This document shows, one piece after another, positions 20,079-33,354 of a stretch of 64,000 nucleotides of DNA. The position numbers and the translations under genes were made by a program. Position 1 is the first letter of the stretch. Every line of letters starts with the position of its first letter. Below the pieces are notes generated by a model. It did not search any database, had not been told where the DNA came from, and was given only the letters and a program-made list of their open reading frames with translations. Source of the DNA: Sophora flavescens. Its lineage: Eukaryota > Streptophyta > Magnoliopsida > Fabales > Fabaceae. The DNA is taken from NCBI GenBank assembly GCA_030762895.1, contig CM061069.1, positions 84,653,048-84,717,047 on the forward strand. Direction: 5' to 3'.

Positions 20079-22095
20079 TGTTGTTTTAGCTTCAACGACT
20101 CGAGGGGGGGGGGGGGGGGGGTGAATTGAGTTTTCTTAAAAATATTTCCCTCTTAAAAACTTTTCAAATCAGAGTTGCGGATTTGTGGCCTCAGGATCTT
20201 TTACAAGATCAATGAAGGGTTTATATAAAATCTTGAATAGAGGGTGATGATGATAAGAAAGAATAATTCAGAATTAATAGAGAATAGATTCAGGTTCAAT
20301 AACTCAGTAATAACAAAATACAGAAACTGATTAATCCTTTAAAGATTAAGAACAAGTTATGCAAGTTTCAGTTTCAGCAATCAAGAATGGTTTTTAACAA
20401 CTCAGTTTTGAACGCGGACAACACAAACTTGATTACAATCAGACTCAGGTTTCAATTCAGTTTATACAGATCAAGAACAGAAATTATATTGAACTTTAAA
20501 CATCAAAATCACGGGTTCTTGATCATAAACAGAAAGTAAAGGAGTTTGAGATTAGGGATACCACACAACCAGATTTATCCTGGTTCAGTCACCACCACTG
20601 TGACCTACATCCAGTCCCCACTCCACCTGTGAGATTTCACACACTAACACACAAGCTTTGCCAGGTAGCTTGAAAAACCTTTACACCACAGAGCACTCGT
20701 TCACCTCGAGATACCACACTCTTGTGAAGAGCCTCATTGTTCAACCTTAGGGATATCTCACCCTAATCACTCAGAGAGACTCCCTCTCTCTTTACAATCG
20801 AAATGTAAAGCAAAAGTTGATTCCTAACTCTTAATATTCAGATAAACAAATTGAAGCACTTATGAGTATTGAAACACTCTTTTCACAGTAAGCTCAAGAA
20901 AGATGATGAATGATTTTCACAATTGATTTCTCAAAATTATTTCGTAAAACTGTGATATGTTATGATATGTATAAAAGTGTTCCTTTGATCCCTCTTTATA
21001 TAGAAAACAAGTTATAGTCGTTAGGATCAATCAAAAACAGATTTGGATCTGATTAACAGAATCTGTTTTCTTGATTCGGGTTCTTGAAAGAAGACTCTGA
21101 TAGTTCTTATAGAATTCGTGTCCATCTTGAAAATAACCACGTCCATCTAGCCATTAAGATTTTACATTCGGACGGGCTAGTAGACGAACTCCATATGCCA
21201 CGTCAGCAAACGGGAGTACTAAAACACAAAGCAATTGGACGAGCTCCAATTAGTTGACGAGCTCCATATACCACGTCAGCAGACGGGAGTACTAAAACAC
21301 AAAGTAATTGGACGAGCTTCAATTAGTAGACAAGCTCCATATGCCACATCAGCGAACGGAGCTTCTTATTTAAGATCTTATCAAGTCCAAAGACTTGTGT
21401 GGACGAGCACTTCTGTCACCTTAGTAGACGAGCGCTTGTGTCACTTTAGTGGACGGGCGCTTGTATCACTCTAGTGGACAAGCACTTGTATCATTTCGTT
21501 GGACGAGTGCTTTTGTCACTTGTTGGACGAGCGCTTGTATTACTTGTTGGACGAGCGCTTATGTCACTTGTTGGACGAGCGCTTCTGTTACTTATGTTGG
21601 ACGAGCGCTTCAATCACTTGTTGGACGACCGCTTCTATCACTTTTGTTTGGACGACCGCTTGTATTACTTCAGTGTTGGACGAGCGCTTTGTATTACTTC
21701 AGTGTTGGACGAGCGCTTTGAATGAGCACTTCTTATTTCCAAAAATCATTTTCATTAACAAAAACTTATTCCTTTTAATGCAGGTTATGAAAATTGATTC
21801 TCTTCATGCATCTTTTTAATTTATCTTATTTGGGAATAAGGGATTTCATCTATTACAAATCATTTAAGACTTAAATCTAAAATTCTCCTTTAAGCTCTTG
21901 TCTTGATGATCCTTTGATCTCTGTCTTTGCTCTTTGATTCCTTCAAGTTCTTCCTTGAATATTCTCCTTTGGGTGCTCACTGAACTTGTTGATCACTTCT
22001 TGATAGCTGTCTTTGTAATTTAACACTAAAACACTTGCATACACATCAAGTTGTATTTGTCATATATCAAAATCTCTAAGTCATTGAGTCTAATA
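20079..22095 (-). repeat. Copia-2 5' LTR (right copy, 2017 bp)
   Basis: On the plus strand it runs from TGTTGTTTTAGC to GAGTCTAATA. It has a run of 18 G (20104-20121), a TATA box (20993-21003, minus) and a 24-bp minisatellite (about 21390-21722). The GTCCG duplication lies outside at 22096-22100. Confidence 0.92.
21390..21722 (+). repeat. Minisatellite in Copia-2 right LTR, unit about 24 bp
   Basis: Same unit as at 5930-6355 (core TTGGACGAGCGCTT). Copies vary by insertion of 1-5 bases near the end, for example before CAGTG. Long chance open frames in all three forward frames come from this array. Confidence 0.85.
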
Positions 22096-22100
22096 GTCCG

Positions 22101-23989
22101 ATCTCATATTCTACTAATGAAACCCTTACCTTCAATTAGTCAAGCCTATTCGATGGTTCTTCAACAAGAAAGACCCAGTCATTCTACTCCATCACTGGAT
22201 TCTACCGTTATTGCTGCTTCAGCCCCAAGTTTAACCAATTCGGTTGCCCTCCTCCTTCCCAAGGCAGGGGCCGTGACAGATCTAATTCAAGAAGCCAAAT
22301 GTATTGCACATATTGTAAACGTTCCAACCATACTATAGATAATTGCTATTTCAAGTATGGCTTTCCTCCTGATTATAGGAGCAATAACAACGGCACCACC
22401 CTCCAAATCTCCTATGCTGCTCGAGGATCTCAACCTAAACCTAAGGCACCAATTTCCTCTGCCATAACTCAGTAACCTAATCAGCCTATGACACTTAACC
22501 ATGAGGATTTCCAATATCTCATTTCCTTACTTCATGCCCCAAAGACTGACCAAGGCGCTTCTACAGCTCCTACTTTTAAGCCCGCCTCACATGTTTCTAC
22601 TCAACATGTTATTTCTAATGTAGCTAAACCAGGTATTTTTGGATCTCCTAACATAAATTGGATATTGGATACTGGTGCAAGTGACCATGTTTACTCCAAT
22701 ATCACTTATTTTTCTACATACAAATCCATTACACCAATTCAAGTTACTTTACCTAATAGCTCTATTCTTACTGCTTATTATTCCAGTTCTATAGTCCTAA
22801 ATGATGATATCTTTCTTTAGGATGTTTTTCATATACCTGATTTCCATTATAATCTTATCTCTATTCATAAGCTTACTTTGTCCCTTAATTGTCGTTTAAT
22901 CTTTTCATCTCTTTCTTATGATATACAGGATATCCCTACCCAGAGGATGATTAGGCGTGCTGATATTTTTAATGGTCTTTACATTCTAAAGCAGCTACCC
23001 CAACCATTCTTCTGCCATAGCAAAGCTGCACACACTAGTTCTGTTCTTTCTAATGAGACTAATAGTTCTTTTCACAATTTTTTTGATTTGTGGCATTATA
23101 GATTAGGCCACCCATCTTTGGATGTATTACAACATATCTATATCAAATTCCCTTATATTGCTTTTAATAAAAATTTGATCTGTGATTCCTGCCATTATGC
23201 TAAACCATGCAAGCTTCCTTTTCCTGTTAGTTCTCTGAAAGTTCTGCTGCATTTGAACTTTTGCATATGGACATTTGGGGTCCTCTTGCTATTTCATCTT
23301 TTCAAGGACATCAATACTTTTTAACCATAGTAGATGATTACACTAGGTTCACTTGGATTTTCCTCTTAAAGAGCAAATCTGACACTAGGACATGCATTTC
23401 TTCATTCTTTAACTTTGTCTCTACTCGATTTTCTGCCACTATTAAAAGGATTAGGACTGATAATGGACAAGAATTTAATATGCCTACTCTATATGCTTCC
23501 CTTGGAATCATTCATCAAACTTCATGTGTAAAAACACCACAATAAAACTCTATAGTTGAGAGAAAACATAGGCACTTATTAAATGTCACAAGGGCTTTGC
23601 TTTTTCAATCTAACTTGCCTAAAGTATTTTGGTCTTTTGCACTTTGTCATTCTATTCATATCATCAACAAATTGCCCACACCTGTTCTACAACATAAATC
23701 TCCTTATGAAATGTTGTATGGTAAGCCTCCTACTTTTTTAGATCTCAAGTTTTTGGTTGTCTCTCGTATGCCACTACTTTGATGCAACATAGGACTAAAC
23801 TTGATTCCCGGGCCAGAAAGGGTATCATTCTTGGATTTGAACCCAGCACTAAAGGCTATTTGTTATATGATTTACACACAAATGTTACTTTGGTTTCTAG
23901 ACATGCTATCTTCTTTGAATCTTTTTTCCCTTATCATTGCTCTAAATCTATTGCTGACAATTCTTCTTATTCCTGCAGCAATAATACTA
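22101..23989 (+). pseudogene. gag-pol: Copia-1 gag end, protease and integrase (broken)
   Basis: Gag resumes with SHILLMKPLPSISQAYSMV and, after a frameshift, has a zinc knuckle CTYCKRSNHTIDNC (C-X2-C-X4-H-X4-C). Protease follows with WILDTGASDHV (22659-22690). A GAG-pre-integrase domain has LWHYRLGHPS. Integrase has DIWGPLAISSF, VDDYTRFTWIF, RTDNGQEF and, after a TAA at about 23543, SIVERKHRHLLN, so the DDE residues can be seen. The C-terminal region ends near SCSNNTISCD at the gypsy-A insertion. Stops at about 22488 and 22818 and frameshifts near 22270, 23250 and 23750 disable it. Confidence 0.9.
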
Positions 23990-23994
23990 TATCC

Positions 23995-26900
23995 TGTGAC
24001 AGCCCCACTAGGTATTACTGCTTAACCCATGCGGAATTTAAATTAAAAGGATAGTTTACTAGTTGCTTTCGGAAAATAATTTATATAAATGCATAAGCGT
24101 CTGAAATTGGGTATAAAAATTTGGCACGACTCCAAACCTAAGCCTTGATCGGCACATAGGCTTACAGTCATAGCCTGGCAAGCCTTTTTAATTTAGAGAT
24201 ATACTTGAACAAAAGATAGTACTTTTTACAAAAATTTCGACAGCGTCTCCTCTGTAATTCGAACATCCCAGGTAAAAGAACACCTGCTAAAATAATTACA
24301 TTTTCTTTCCAGAAATCCAGTTATACCAAATACGACCATGCAGTAATATTCTAAAAATAGTTATATCAATAGGATATACATGACCAAAAGGAAAACTCAG
24401 GTCTTCATTCAAAAGAGATGCTCTTCGAGTCATAAACATTCCATTTTAAAATAAAGACTCTTTGAGTCATACCCACACATACTATCAAAATCTAAGTCTC
24501 AACCCTAAACTAGTCATTCTAAAAGTTATTTCTGAGGAAAACTCACGTGATCATCCCACAATCAAATACTTCATCAAACAACCAGATCTAAGTCTCAGAG
24601 TGACTTAGGAAGACTCCTATGCACCATCTGTACTAAAGTACCCAGGGTAAAATAGCGAACCAAAAACAACCTGATATATCTGTAAGGGTGAGATACCGAC
24701 AAATGGATATATCACACAACAACCATATACACGATACATACATCACCTCAGCACATTAACATTGAATTATTATTCAGAGATAAAAAGACAAGTGTTATAT
24801 CAGTGGGTCTCATACTCGAACAATCAGTTTTATAAAGAGAATGCATGACAGTTCAATAATTAGGCTCTAAACTTAATCTCATGAGATACCAACACTGTTT
24901 TATCATTAAGAAAGAAAGAGATGATCAGGCTCATACGTCCCGTTTGGCAAGTTGTCTCCGTCACCTCATGCGCCCGGATCAACGTCATCACGAATCCCTT
25001 ATAACGGCCATTCGGATGTATACCTCATCGAATACCACATCTTAAGCGGGTATTCGGATAACTCAAGCACGTCTGCTAAGGGGAAATACATATGAATAAA
25101 AGACTTTTCATTATCGAGACTTTTCTTTGTGTTCACTCTTTTTCGTTGTCAAAGCCCAAGGCTGACGACTATTCACAATTTTCATCACTTGAAAATCAAT
25201 AACACAGGACACACAGTCCGAGCTCAATCACAACACCTTAGACCGATGCTGCAGTCCAAGGTTGTGGTCGTAGAAACAATTATACTTTTATCCATGTTTT
25301 ATTTCAACATGATAAGGACTCCTAGCCCATAACAACGAAATTAGGACACACCCTCAATTCCAAAATTAGGACTCCTATCCCATAATATCACGATTGGGAC
25401 CCTTGGTCCATAATTCTTATCATGGATCCCAGATCGCGTGCATACAACTGAATACTATAGGCGACGTCTCGCGAACTAGTATTCTCTTTCACATGTGCTT
25501 ACTTTTCGCTCAGTGAAATTCAAAACCAAAACAAAATATCGGTCACTTATCTAAGTAACCGGAACGTTTCTAAATCATTTAGGAGAAAATCCTTTTCCTT
25601 TGAAAAATCTTTTCTAAAACATTTAGGAAATTCGTTTGCTTTTGAAATCCTTGATGGAATAAAGTAAAATATTTTCAAAGGGGTTTTTCCTTCATAAAAC
25701 CTACAGTTCGAAAGGGGTTTTCTCTCGTACAAAACTCTTGATCATAAAAAGTAGTTTCCTTCAACTCAAAATAACTTCAACATTTTTCTAAAAACAAAGA
25801 TCTTATTCTTCTGAAGTAAGCACTTTAAACAAGGAACTTTTATAAGTGAATCCAAAACTTTCAAAGTTCTATTCAAGGCTTATTAAGGCTTTTAATCCTT
25901 ATAGTCATTGGGCACTGACTCAAGTCCGGCTTCTCAAACTTCAATCAACAGTAATATATTCATAACAATAATAATATTACAGTTAATGAAAGTTCATCAT
26001 ATATATATAATTCATAATACCTTAAAGCAAGTAATGTTCAACTCCAAGTAATATCCACAATAGTTCAAGTAAACAAGTTATTCAAGTATTGGCTCAATAT
26101 CACGATTATATTCACAACACTCAATTAAACACATACACACATGCATATAGTTATTGAATATCCCTAGGCAAGCTCCCCTTACCTTTGAAGACAATTAAAT
26201 GATCCTCGTCTTAATGCTCACGTTAGTTCCAAGAGTGCAAACTCTACTCCACCAAGTAAGCATAGCCGTGTTCAACATCACGGAGACACAAACCAAGCAT
26301 GACAACAACAAACAAATTCACCAATTCAATTTATCATCCTCAAAACATATAATCAAAAGAAACCATACATTTAATTCAGTAAATAGAATCGATTTCTCAA
26401 TAATATTGATTTGGGTAAAAAGGATCCATAATTAAAATTGGGGAACATTTGATTTGGTTTGAGCAACATGAAATTGAACTTAGAAATCTCAAATTAAAGG
26501 TCCTAATTTGAATAAAACATAGTTAATTTCATAGAAACACAATCGATTTCAAATAAAATCAAATTGGGGTTGAGGGTTCAAAGAGCAATTTGGAGAAAAT
26601 TTGATTTAAATAGAGAGTCATTAAAATTAACCTTAGAAACCATTAATTACAAGTCCCAAATGCACTAAGGAAGAAGAAGATGTCCTGGTGGTTGTTCAAG
26701 GCCAACTGGCACGGCGACAGTGGTTGAGGACGGCGGCAGCGACGACGGAGTTCCGTTTCGTGACTGAAATGACGACCCATATGAGGAACTCACCTAATCC
26801 GAACTCGATTTCATCTCCTCCCTCCATGGCGCGACGGAATGGCAACCAAACGGTACACCCACGATGGCAGCGCAGCGGCGAAACGAACCGGACGCGTGGG

Positions 26901-27641
26901 AAAAGAACTGGGCCACGACTTTCTCTTCCTCCTCATGCGGCGTGGTCGACGACGGTCATGGCCCTGGCGGAGGTGCAGGGCGGCGTGCGGTTTGGTTGAA
27001 GGAGGAAGGAAAGAGTTGGGTGGGTTAGAGAGGAGGAGGGAGATGAAGGGAGAGGGAGGAAGAATATAGTACCCTAGAAAAGTGAAAAAAGAGTGTGTGT
27101 GTGTGTGTTGGGGGGGGGGGGGGGGTAATCGGGTTACTAAGAGAGAGAGGAGAGGGAATTCTAATTTTTTTTGTATTAGTGGGTACAAAATGAGTGATAA
27201 ATATTAAGCCTAAAAATAAACATGTTTTTAGTTCTTGAATCTAAAAATAAAGGGTGACAAATATATAGTTTCAAATTTTGAAATAAAGTAGAGATTGATA
27301 GTTGGATTAATCAACTTAGAAAATCCACGGTCCAACATTTAATCTCCGATTAATGTCAAACCAGTTTATTTTTAAATCTAAAATTAAATAGAATGAAAAT
27401 ATGGAAATGCTTTTCTCTTAATCATATTATTTAAAACATTTTTCTGTACTGGTAATAATAGTGACATAACATGAATTATTGTCTAGTAAGCGTGCATTTA
27501 CTGAAATAAGTCAGTGCTAATGCACCCAATAAAATAATTTGAAGAGAGTAATTTAATTACTCAAACTAAACCACATAAACAAATAAACGTAAACATCCAA
27601 ATAAAATAATTAATCATATGTGTAAAAACTAGGGTGTTACA
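23995..27641 (-). repeat. Gypsy-A 3' LTR (left copy, 3647 bp)
   Basis: On the minus strand it starts TGTAACACCCTAGTTT after the polypurine tract and ends CTAGTGGGGCTGTCACA. It is AT-rich except for a CT-rich and then GC-rich island at about 26690-27130, which includes a run of 16 G. No protein domain is recognised. The open frames 26688-27188 lie in that island. Confidence 0.85.
26690..27130 (-). other. GC-rich leader-like island in gypsy-A LTR with a possible 5' splice site
   Basis: On the minus strand a CT-rich stretch is followed by GC-rich sequence. A candidate start lies at 26827 (GCGCCATGGAG, good plant context), reading MEGGDEIEFGLGEF. Fifteen bases on, GGATTAGGTGAGT (26788-26800) matches a 5' splice-site consensus. 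The layout looks like a gene leader and first exon. It may be the LTR's own transcribed leader or captured host sequence. Confidence 0.35.
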
Positions 27642-30537
27642 TTACTACCCCTCTTAAAAAAAATTTCGTCCCGAAATTTCGTAGCTCGAAACTAAACCGG
27701 ATTTTGTAATCACATCTTTATCCCAAGATCACACATTGTACTTCCCGTATTCACTTTCCCTTAGATGATTTTTTTTTAACTTAATAACACATTTCATACT
27801 TGTGCTTCATCATACTGATCCTCAAAATTTAATCCCTTATCGTCAATCTATACTTCTTGTCCCCAACAATTTTATCTTAGTTCCTCCCACACGAAGAGCA
27901 AAATCAAAACTTAATCACTTCTATTCTCAATTACTAGTCCACTAGAAAAACTTTTTTCCACACATCTAAATCTCATAGTTATTACCAAGATCAAAACTAG
28001 CTTTACCGCAATGTACATCAACTTCCTAATCAAAGTATTCAATTGTAGTCTTAGTTCCCTTTGGACTTATTCCACCACTCCAAATTTCATCACGGTCAGA
28101 CCTTTCAAACTCTAAAACAGAGCTCTCAACCTCTTCTCACTCCTTAGTTTCTCAAGAACTCCTCTTTACTATTTCCTTTTCAGCTTAAGGAAAACTACTA
28201 TAGATATTTTTCCGTTAATCCTCGGACTCACGAAGTCAACATTAACCAAAAACGTTGATCACTACTCTAAATTCCTTTAATGATATATCTGCCTCGATCA
28301 TGATAAGGTCCATTGTAATCATCTCACTCAATGATGTTGAACTTAAGGGTTCTCATAGTACCATTCACATCTATACATTAACGAAGCTCCTATCAACTCT
28401 GGTTTGTCGTACCATAGAGATGACAAAATTAGGTACCACACTATCCCCCAACTAACCTGCTAAGGATAGGTCATCTCATTACTTATCCATCCCGCTGAGG
28501 ATGATCAGTTGGACTTAGCCTCAACTTAGTCCTCAACACTTAAAGCAAACTTAACCGACACACGTTGATAAAATTCCATTTTTCTTCTAAAACAATACTT
28601 GAAGATACTCCATGAAGTCTGAACAATCCTCCGATACATTATTCGGTTCACTCCTCCACTGCACAGTGGATCTTAACTTGTAAAAAGGGTGTAGACTTCA
28701 CCAGTCGATCCACGATCACTTGAATTCAAACAAGGCTCATGTAGGTCCTTAGAAACCTCATAACAAAGATTCAAGGAATGCCAATATCTTAACAAGGAAG
28801 GTCTCAATTGTTAAACTATCCTCTTTTCACCGTACTCGATTAACTTTGACATCTTGATGTGGAGATACCCAACTCATGACTGATGAGATAGGTCACACAT
28901 CGACGACATTTGGAGAATACATTGAACTCAGATGATCAACGACGACAAGTACGTTCAAACCGCAATAAGACATGACCTTGGTGATTATAAAAGAATATCT
29001 CAAGAAAAGAAAATTTTCTTGATTCCACTCTCACATAAGCATAGAAAAGAATTTCACTAATTGAAGGATACAGGACCATCCAGTATGGAAAAAGATCCTT
29101 CCATCAGGTTCGTGGGTGTAAAAATGTATGATCGATACACATTTACAAACATGAATCTTATAAAGTTCATTCTTCCACAAGAATCTTCCAGCGGATTTAA
29201 GGAATCAAAGGGTGAATAATTTCTAATCCAAAGAGGATTAATTCTTATTCTTAGTACAAAGAATTTACAAAATGATGACTTTCACCTCTACCAAAAATAG
29301 AAGTGACGAAACTAAGTTTCACCAAGAAACTTCCGCTATCACGAAATTATCTGTGTTATAACTCAGGAAATAGTCATAACCACTTCTATCAACAAAATGT
29401 GAAAGTATCCAGACCAATGGATTCCGTTAAATCAATTCACTCAAATGTCTAATACATCGAGGATTATTTAGAAGTGTGAGTACGATTTCTCACAAACAAA
29501 GAAATGAATAACTGTGAATTTATGAATTAGCATAACTAATTCATGAGTCCTGACAGATTTCAAATTAAAATCGGAAAATTTGTCTGACACATACAAACTT
29601 TGTCGTTATGAGTATCTAATACAATCATAGGATTTGAGAAATAAATGTCAACTGACAAACACAAGAGAATCAAAGGGTATAGTAGAGAGTTCCTTAATCA
29701 CGAGGCACTCACCCAAGATCGAAAATCCACTCGATTCGTCTTGGATCCAACCAACATACAAGTCTTTCTAGCGATGCTTAGTATGACCACCTTGAATTGG
29801 GTACGATCCTGGACAACTTAATCAATCGATCAAACATACAAAGCGTTGATCTTTCTTCATAAACTGAGTTGACGACGTAAAATCTTAGATAGGTCATCAC
29901 TCCAATCTGGTGATAACTCGTCTTTAAGTCGATCTTTGAGTAGACGACAACTCTTCGCAATTGATTTACCAAATCAACTACGCAAGTCAGAGAATACTTG
30001 TTCATAATTCGTTCTTTTACTTAGTTGTCAGAAATCCAGCCGGTGACACGAGCCCTCACACAACATTGGTGCTTCACAAGAAAAACACTCGTCTAACAAA
30101 CGGTGCAGACCATCGATCGTCCAGTTGAATCGAGTCGTCCAACTCGTTTTAACTTTGTAGGCAACATCCTACACAAAGCGACAGAGATCTGACCGAATCT
30201 AGAAATTAGATCAATCTAAAAGCAATGTCCTTTGCTAACCATAAACCTAGAATATTTCCAGGGAACACTCCCGGAAAAACCCTTTACACAAGCACCTTGT
30301 TTCGAATGTCTGACACGATTCGCAAGGATAATCGAATGTCATATCCGAACCCAAGTAACATTCAAGATCTACGGTCTCCCAGGACATAAAACCCTTGGAA
30401 AACCATCAAGAAAACATATACTTGAGCGTCAACACACATTGCTTCAACAAGAAACAATTCAAACAAGAACCAACCAGAGATGACACAACAAAAACTTAAC
30501 AGACCTATTCCCCGAAGATCCCGAAAGACTCGACCAG
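27642..30537 (-). pseudogene. pol: Gypsy-A internal region with pol relics
   Basis: Only traces survive. On the minus strand near 29778-30005 the translation contains VDLVNQLRRVVVYSKIDLKTSYHQI, close to the gypsy RT block around SKIDL-GYHQ. Near 28487-28545 TKLRLSPTDHPQRDG resembles the integrase block before the catalytic Glu. The region is 2.9 kb where an intact gypsy would have about 5 kb. Most of gag and large parts of pol are therefore deleted or decayed beyond recognition. Confidence 0.6.
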
Positions 30538-30548
30538 CTCTGATACCA
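30538..30548 (-). promoter_or_regulatory. Gypsy-A primer-binding site (tRNA-iMet)
   Basis: On the minus strand GGGGGTGTTACA ends the 5' LTR at 30552, and TGGTATCAGAG follows after three bases. Confidence 0.85.
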
Positions 30549-30551
30549 CTT

Positions 30552-31045
30552 TGTAACACCCCCACTAGGTATTATTACGTAACCCATGCAGAATTTATAT
30601 TAAAAGGATAGTTTGCTGGTTGCTTTCAGAAAATAATTTATATAAATGCATAAGCGTCTGAAATTGGGTATAAAAATTTGGCACGACTCCAAACCTAAGC
30701 CTTGATCGGCACACAGGCTTACAATCCTAGCCTGGCAAGCCTATTTAATTTAGAGATATACTTGAATAAAAGATAGTATTTTTTAGAAAAATTTCGACAG
30801 AGTCTCCTCTGTAATTCGAACATCCCAGGTAAAAGAACACCTGCAAAAATAATTACACTTTCATTCCAGAAATCCAGTTACACCAAATTCGACCAGGCAG
30901 TAATATTCTAAAAATAGTTATATCAATAGGCTATACATGACCAAAAGTAAAACTCAGGTCTTCATTCAAAAGAGATGCTCTTCGAGCCATAAACATTCCA
31001 TTTTAAAATAAAGACTCTGAGTTATACCCATACATACTATCAAAA
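30552..31045 (-). repeat. Gypsy-A 5' LTR, 3' end piece
   Basis: It aligns with 23995-24485 of the other LTR. At about 31046 it changes abruptly to gypsy-B LTR sequence. The rest of this LTR is deleted apart from 37008-37480. Confidence 0.85.
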
Positions 31046-31911
31046 TATGGTTAACTTAACTAGGGTTACTTTGCTTAACTATGGTTAATAAATATGTGGA
31101 TCACATTTGATGGAGGTGAGGCTGATTTTGGGGCACACAAAGTGACTCACTAATGAGTCACCGATCCTATCCATTAGCGGTTCCCGGAAATTCCGTACGC
31201 AGCTCCGTCATTTACCCGATTTCGGTTTTTGAGAGGAAAATAATGAAACGAAAGCAAAATGAAATAGATATGGTTGAGTATATATAGCTGCACGAAATTG
31301 AGGAGATGCGGGAGGTTTACAACCACTTAATATGAGTGGTTAAGAGTGCGTAGATGTGTCTGGTTAATACCAGCGAAAGCTTGGGGGTATTTTGGTCTTT
31401 TTCACATAAAAGTCATGATTACTAGCATTTAATGCTCATAAATGCTTGGTGACTGATCCTCCATGAGTCATCATGTATGACTCATTATCCCGATCTCTTG
31501 ACGGGTCTCTGTAGTTCCGTTTTCGACTCTGTCGGTTTCCTGATTAGGGTTTTACGCCTGCGTAAAAGCTTAATATTTCGTTTTCGACTGAAAAGTTTCA
31601 AACTAACCAAACTCGTTGGAAATATGATTTAAATATAAACCATTTCGTTCACGAGTCAAAATTAGGTTTTCTGCTCAGTAAAATTATACTGTCGGTGAAA
31701 ACGCAGACCGGGTTCCGTTTGAATTTTCAACCAAAAGTTTTATCGTAAGCTTCTACCCTAAGATAGAGTATGAATATGATTTTTATTTCATAAAAATCAA
31801 TATCCATGAACTCGGATAAAAATATAAATAAATACATTTATACCGGTTAATACAGCGAAAAAATTTTTACTGAAAAAATAAAAATCGAAAAATAAAAAGT
31901 AGGGTGTTACA
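31046..31911 (-). repeat. Gypsy-B 3' LTR, truncated (866 bp)
   Basis: It aligns with 36135-37007 of the 5' LTR, beginning (minus strand) TGTAACACCCTACTTTTT. The remaining 2.5 kb to the LTR end is missing. Confidence 0.85.
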
Positions 31912-32080
31912 TTACTATCCCTCTTAGAAAAAAATATCCATTCTCGGAATTTCTTAACTCAACACTAGACATCATCTTGTAATCTTATCTTAATCTAAAG
32001 CTCCAACAATATATTTCTCATCGCTGCCTTCCTCTAAATGATAGCGGTAACTTCATAACATAATTCATCCTTATATCATT

Positions 32081-33354
32081 CTATTTATCCTTTAAACAAT
32101 AATTACGTATTATATCCAAATTACACATACGTTCTATGAGATCTGCAAGGTGAGAGGATTCAGCTCCCCTTATGGTAAACACTCTCCCAGCAGCTTGAGG
32201 TTTAGCCATTTGCCGACCTGTTGCTGGAACTCCCCTCCAAGTTCCCCATCTATAACCTCCAGCTTCTCTATCCCCAGCTATCGACTGCTGCATACCTCTC
32301 TGTCTACAATCACGAGCATAATGACCTGGTTTCCCATAGTTGAAGCAACCAGATCCCTCCCTACAATTTCTAACATGATGCGGTCCTCCGCATCTGAAAC
32401 AAACTAAGCCTTGTTGTTGCTGGCTTGTTCCAACCACTTGTGTTGTAGCTACTGATGTTGGTGCCACTGTCTGCAATTGTCTGGCATATGGTCCTTGTCT
32501 CTCTTGAGAACCCCTATCTTCTCTCCGTTGGAGACCTGATCGAATATGACCTCCACTCCTCTGCTGCCTCTGCTCATCAGCTTGCCTCAGATCTATGCTT
32601 TCTATGGCACTGCATCTCTCCATTAGCTCCGGAAAACTCTGGATATCGAGAGATACTATAGCCCTCTGTAGTTCATGTCGGAGTCCTTCCTCAAACCTTC
32701 GGCATTTCCAATCTTCATCTGGGAATCTCTGATAAAATTCTGAATACTTAATCAGAGCCTCAAAACGCGATGCATAATAACCAACCGTCCTGTTGCCTTG
32801 TTTAAGACTCAGGAATTCCCTTTCCTTCTCACGTCGAACCAGACGTGGAAAATATTTTCAAAGAAACAATTGCTAAACAACTGCCAAGTGATCATTCTTC
32901 CCTCAGCCTCCAGCAATCTTCGCTTGCCTTTCCACCAAGATTCTGCTCCTCTAGTTAACATGAAGGCAACATACGTCACTTTCCTATCTTCTCTGCAACG
33001 CATGGTATCGAATATCTTCTCAATCTCTTGTATCCACCATTATGCCTTCTCTGTATCATAATCTCCTCAGAATTGGGGTGGCTCCCCTTTCAGGAAAGTA
33101 GTCATTCCGGCATCTACAACTGCTGCAGCTCTCCTTTGATTCTGTTGTTCCTGTTGCTCTTTGTTCATCTGCAGCATCTCAGCATTCTATCGTGTTTGTA
33201 ATAACAGAGCAGTAGCTATGTTTTTCAGGGTATATTGAGTCTCAGATGACTCCCCTCCACTTTTGGTATGATTATTTTCCACATTGTCAGCTCTAACAAT
33301 TATTTCAGGAGTTCTGTCACCACTATCGATCGAAAGTCCTCTTCCACGAGCCAT
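32081..33354 (-). pseudogene. gag: Gypsy-B gag (broken)
   Basis: The start chosen is MARGRGLSIDSGDR at 33354, about 215 bp after the primer site. The gag core is seen in YVAFMLTRGAESWWKGKRR (32809-33003). The C-terminal part has CFRCGGPHHVRNC and CFNYGKPGHYARDC knuckles, the second lacking its second Cys (Y instead). It ends CNLDIIRNYCLKDK at 32081. At least four stops or frame changes interrupt it. Wording fits Del/Tekay-like gypsy gag. No protease follows. Confidence 0.85.

Larger units (their letters stand above)
4743..22095 (-). mobile_element. Copia-2: SIRE-like Ty1/copia element inserted in Copia-1 gag
   Basis: LTRs of about 2 kb lie at 4743-6655 and 20079-22095, flanked by the 5-bp duplication GTCCG (4738-4742 and 22096-22100). 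The coding strand is minus. The primer-binding site is TGGCATCAGAGC and the polypurine tract is AAAAATGGGGAGAT. The long gag with coiled coil and CCHC knuckle, the long LTR and the CTCGAG-poly(G)-TGAATTGAG motif near the LTR end fit the SIRE/Maximus lineage. Integrase is missing. Its RNase H is interrupted by the gypsy unit at 7602-16603. It has no open frame for an envelope-like protein after pol. Confidence 0.92.

Noticed and set aside
26688..27188. Host gene on either strand in the GC-rich island
   Set aside because: It lies inside an LTR. Frames are open on both strands because of base composition, and no domain was recognised. Kept only as a possible captured leader.
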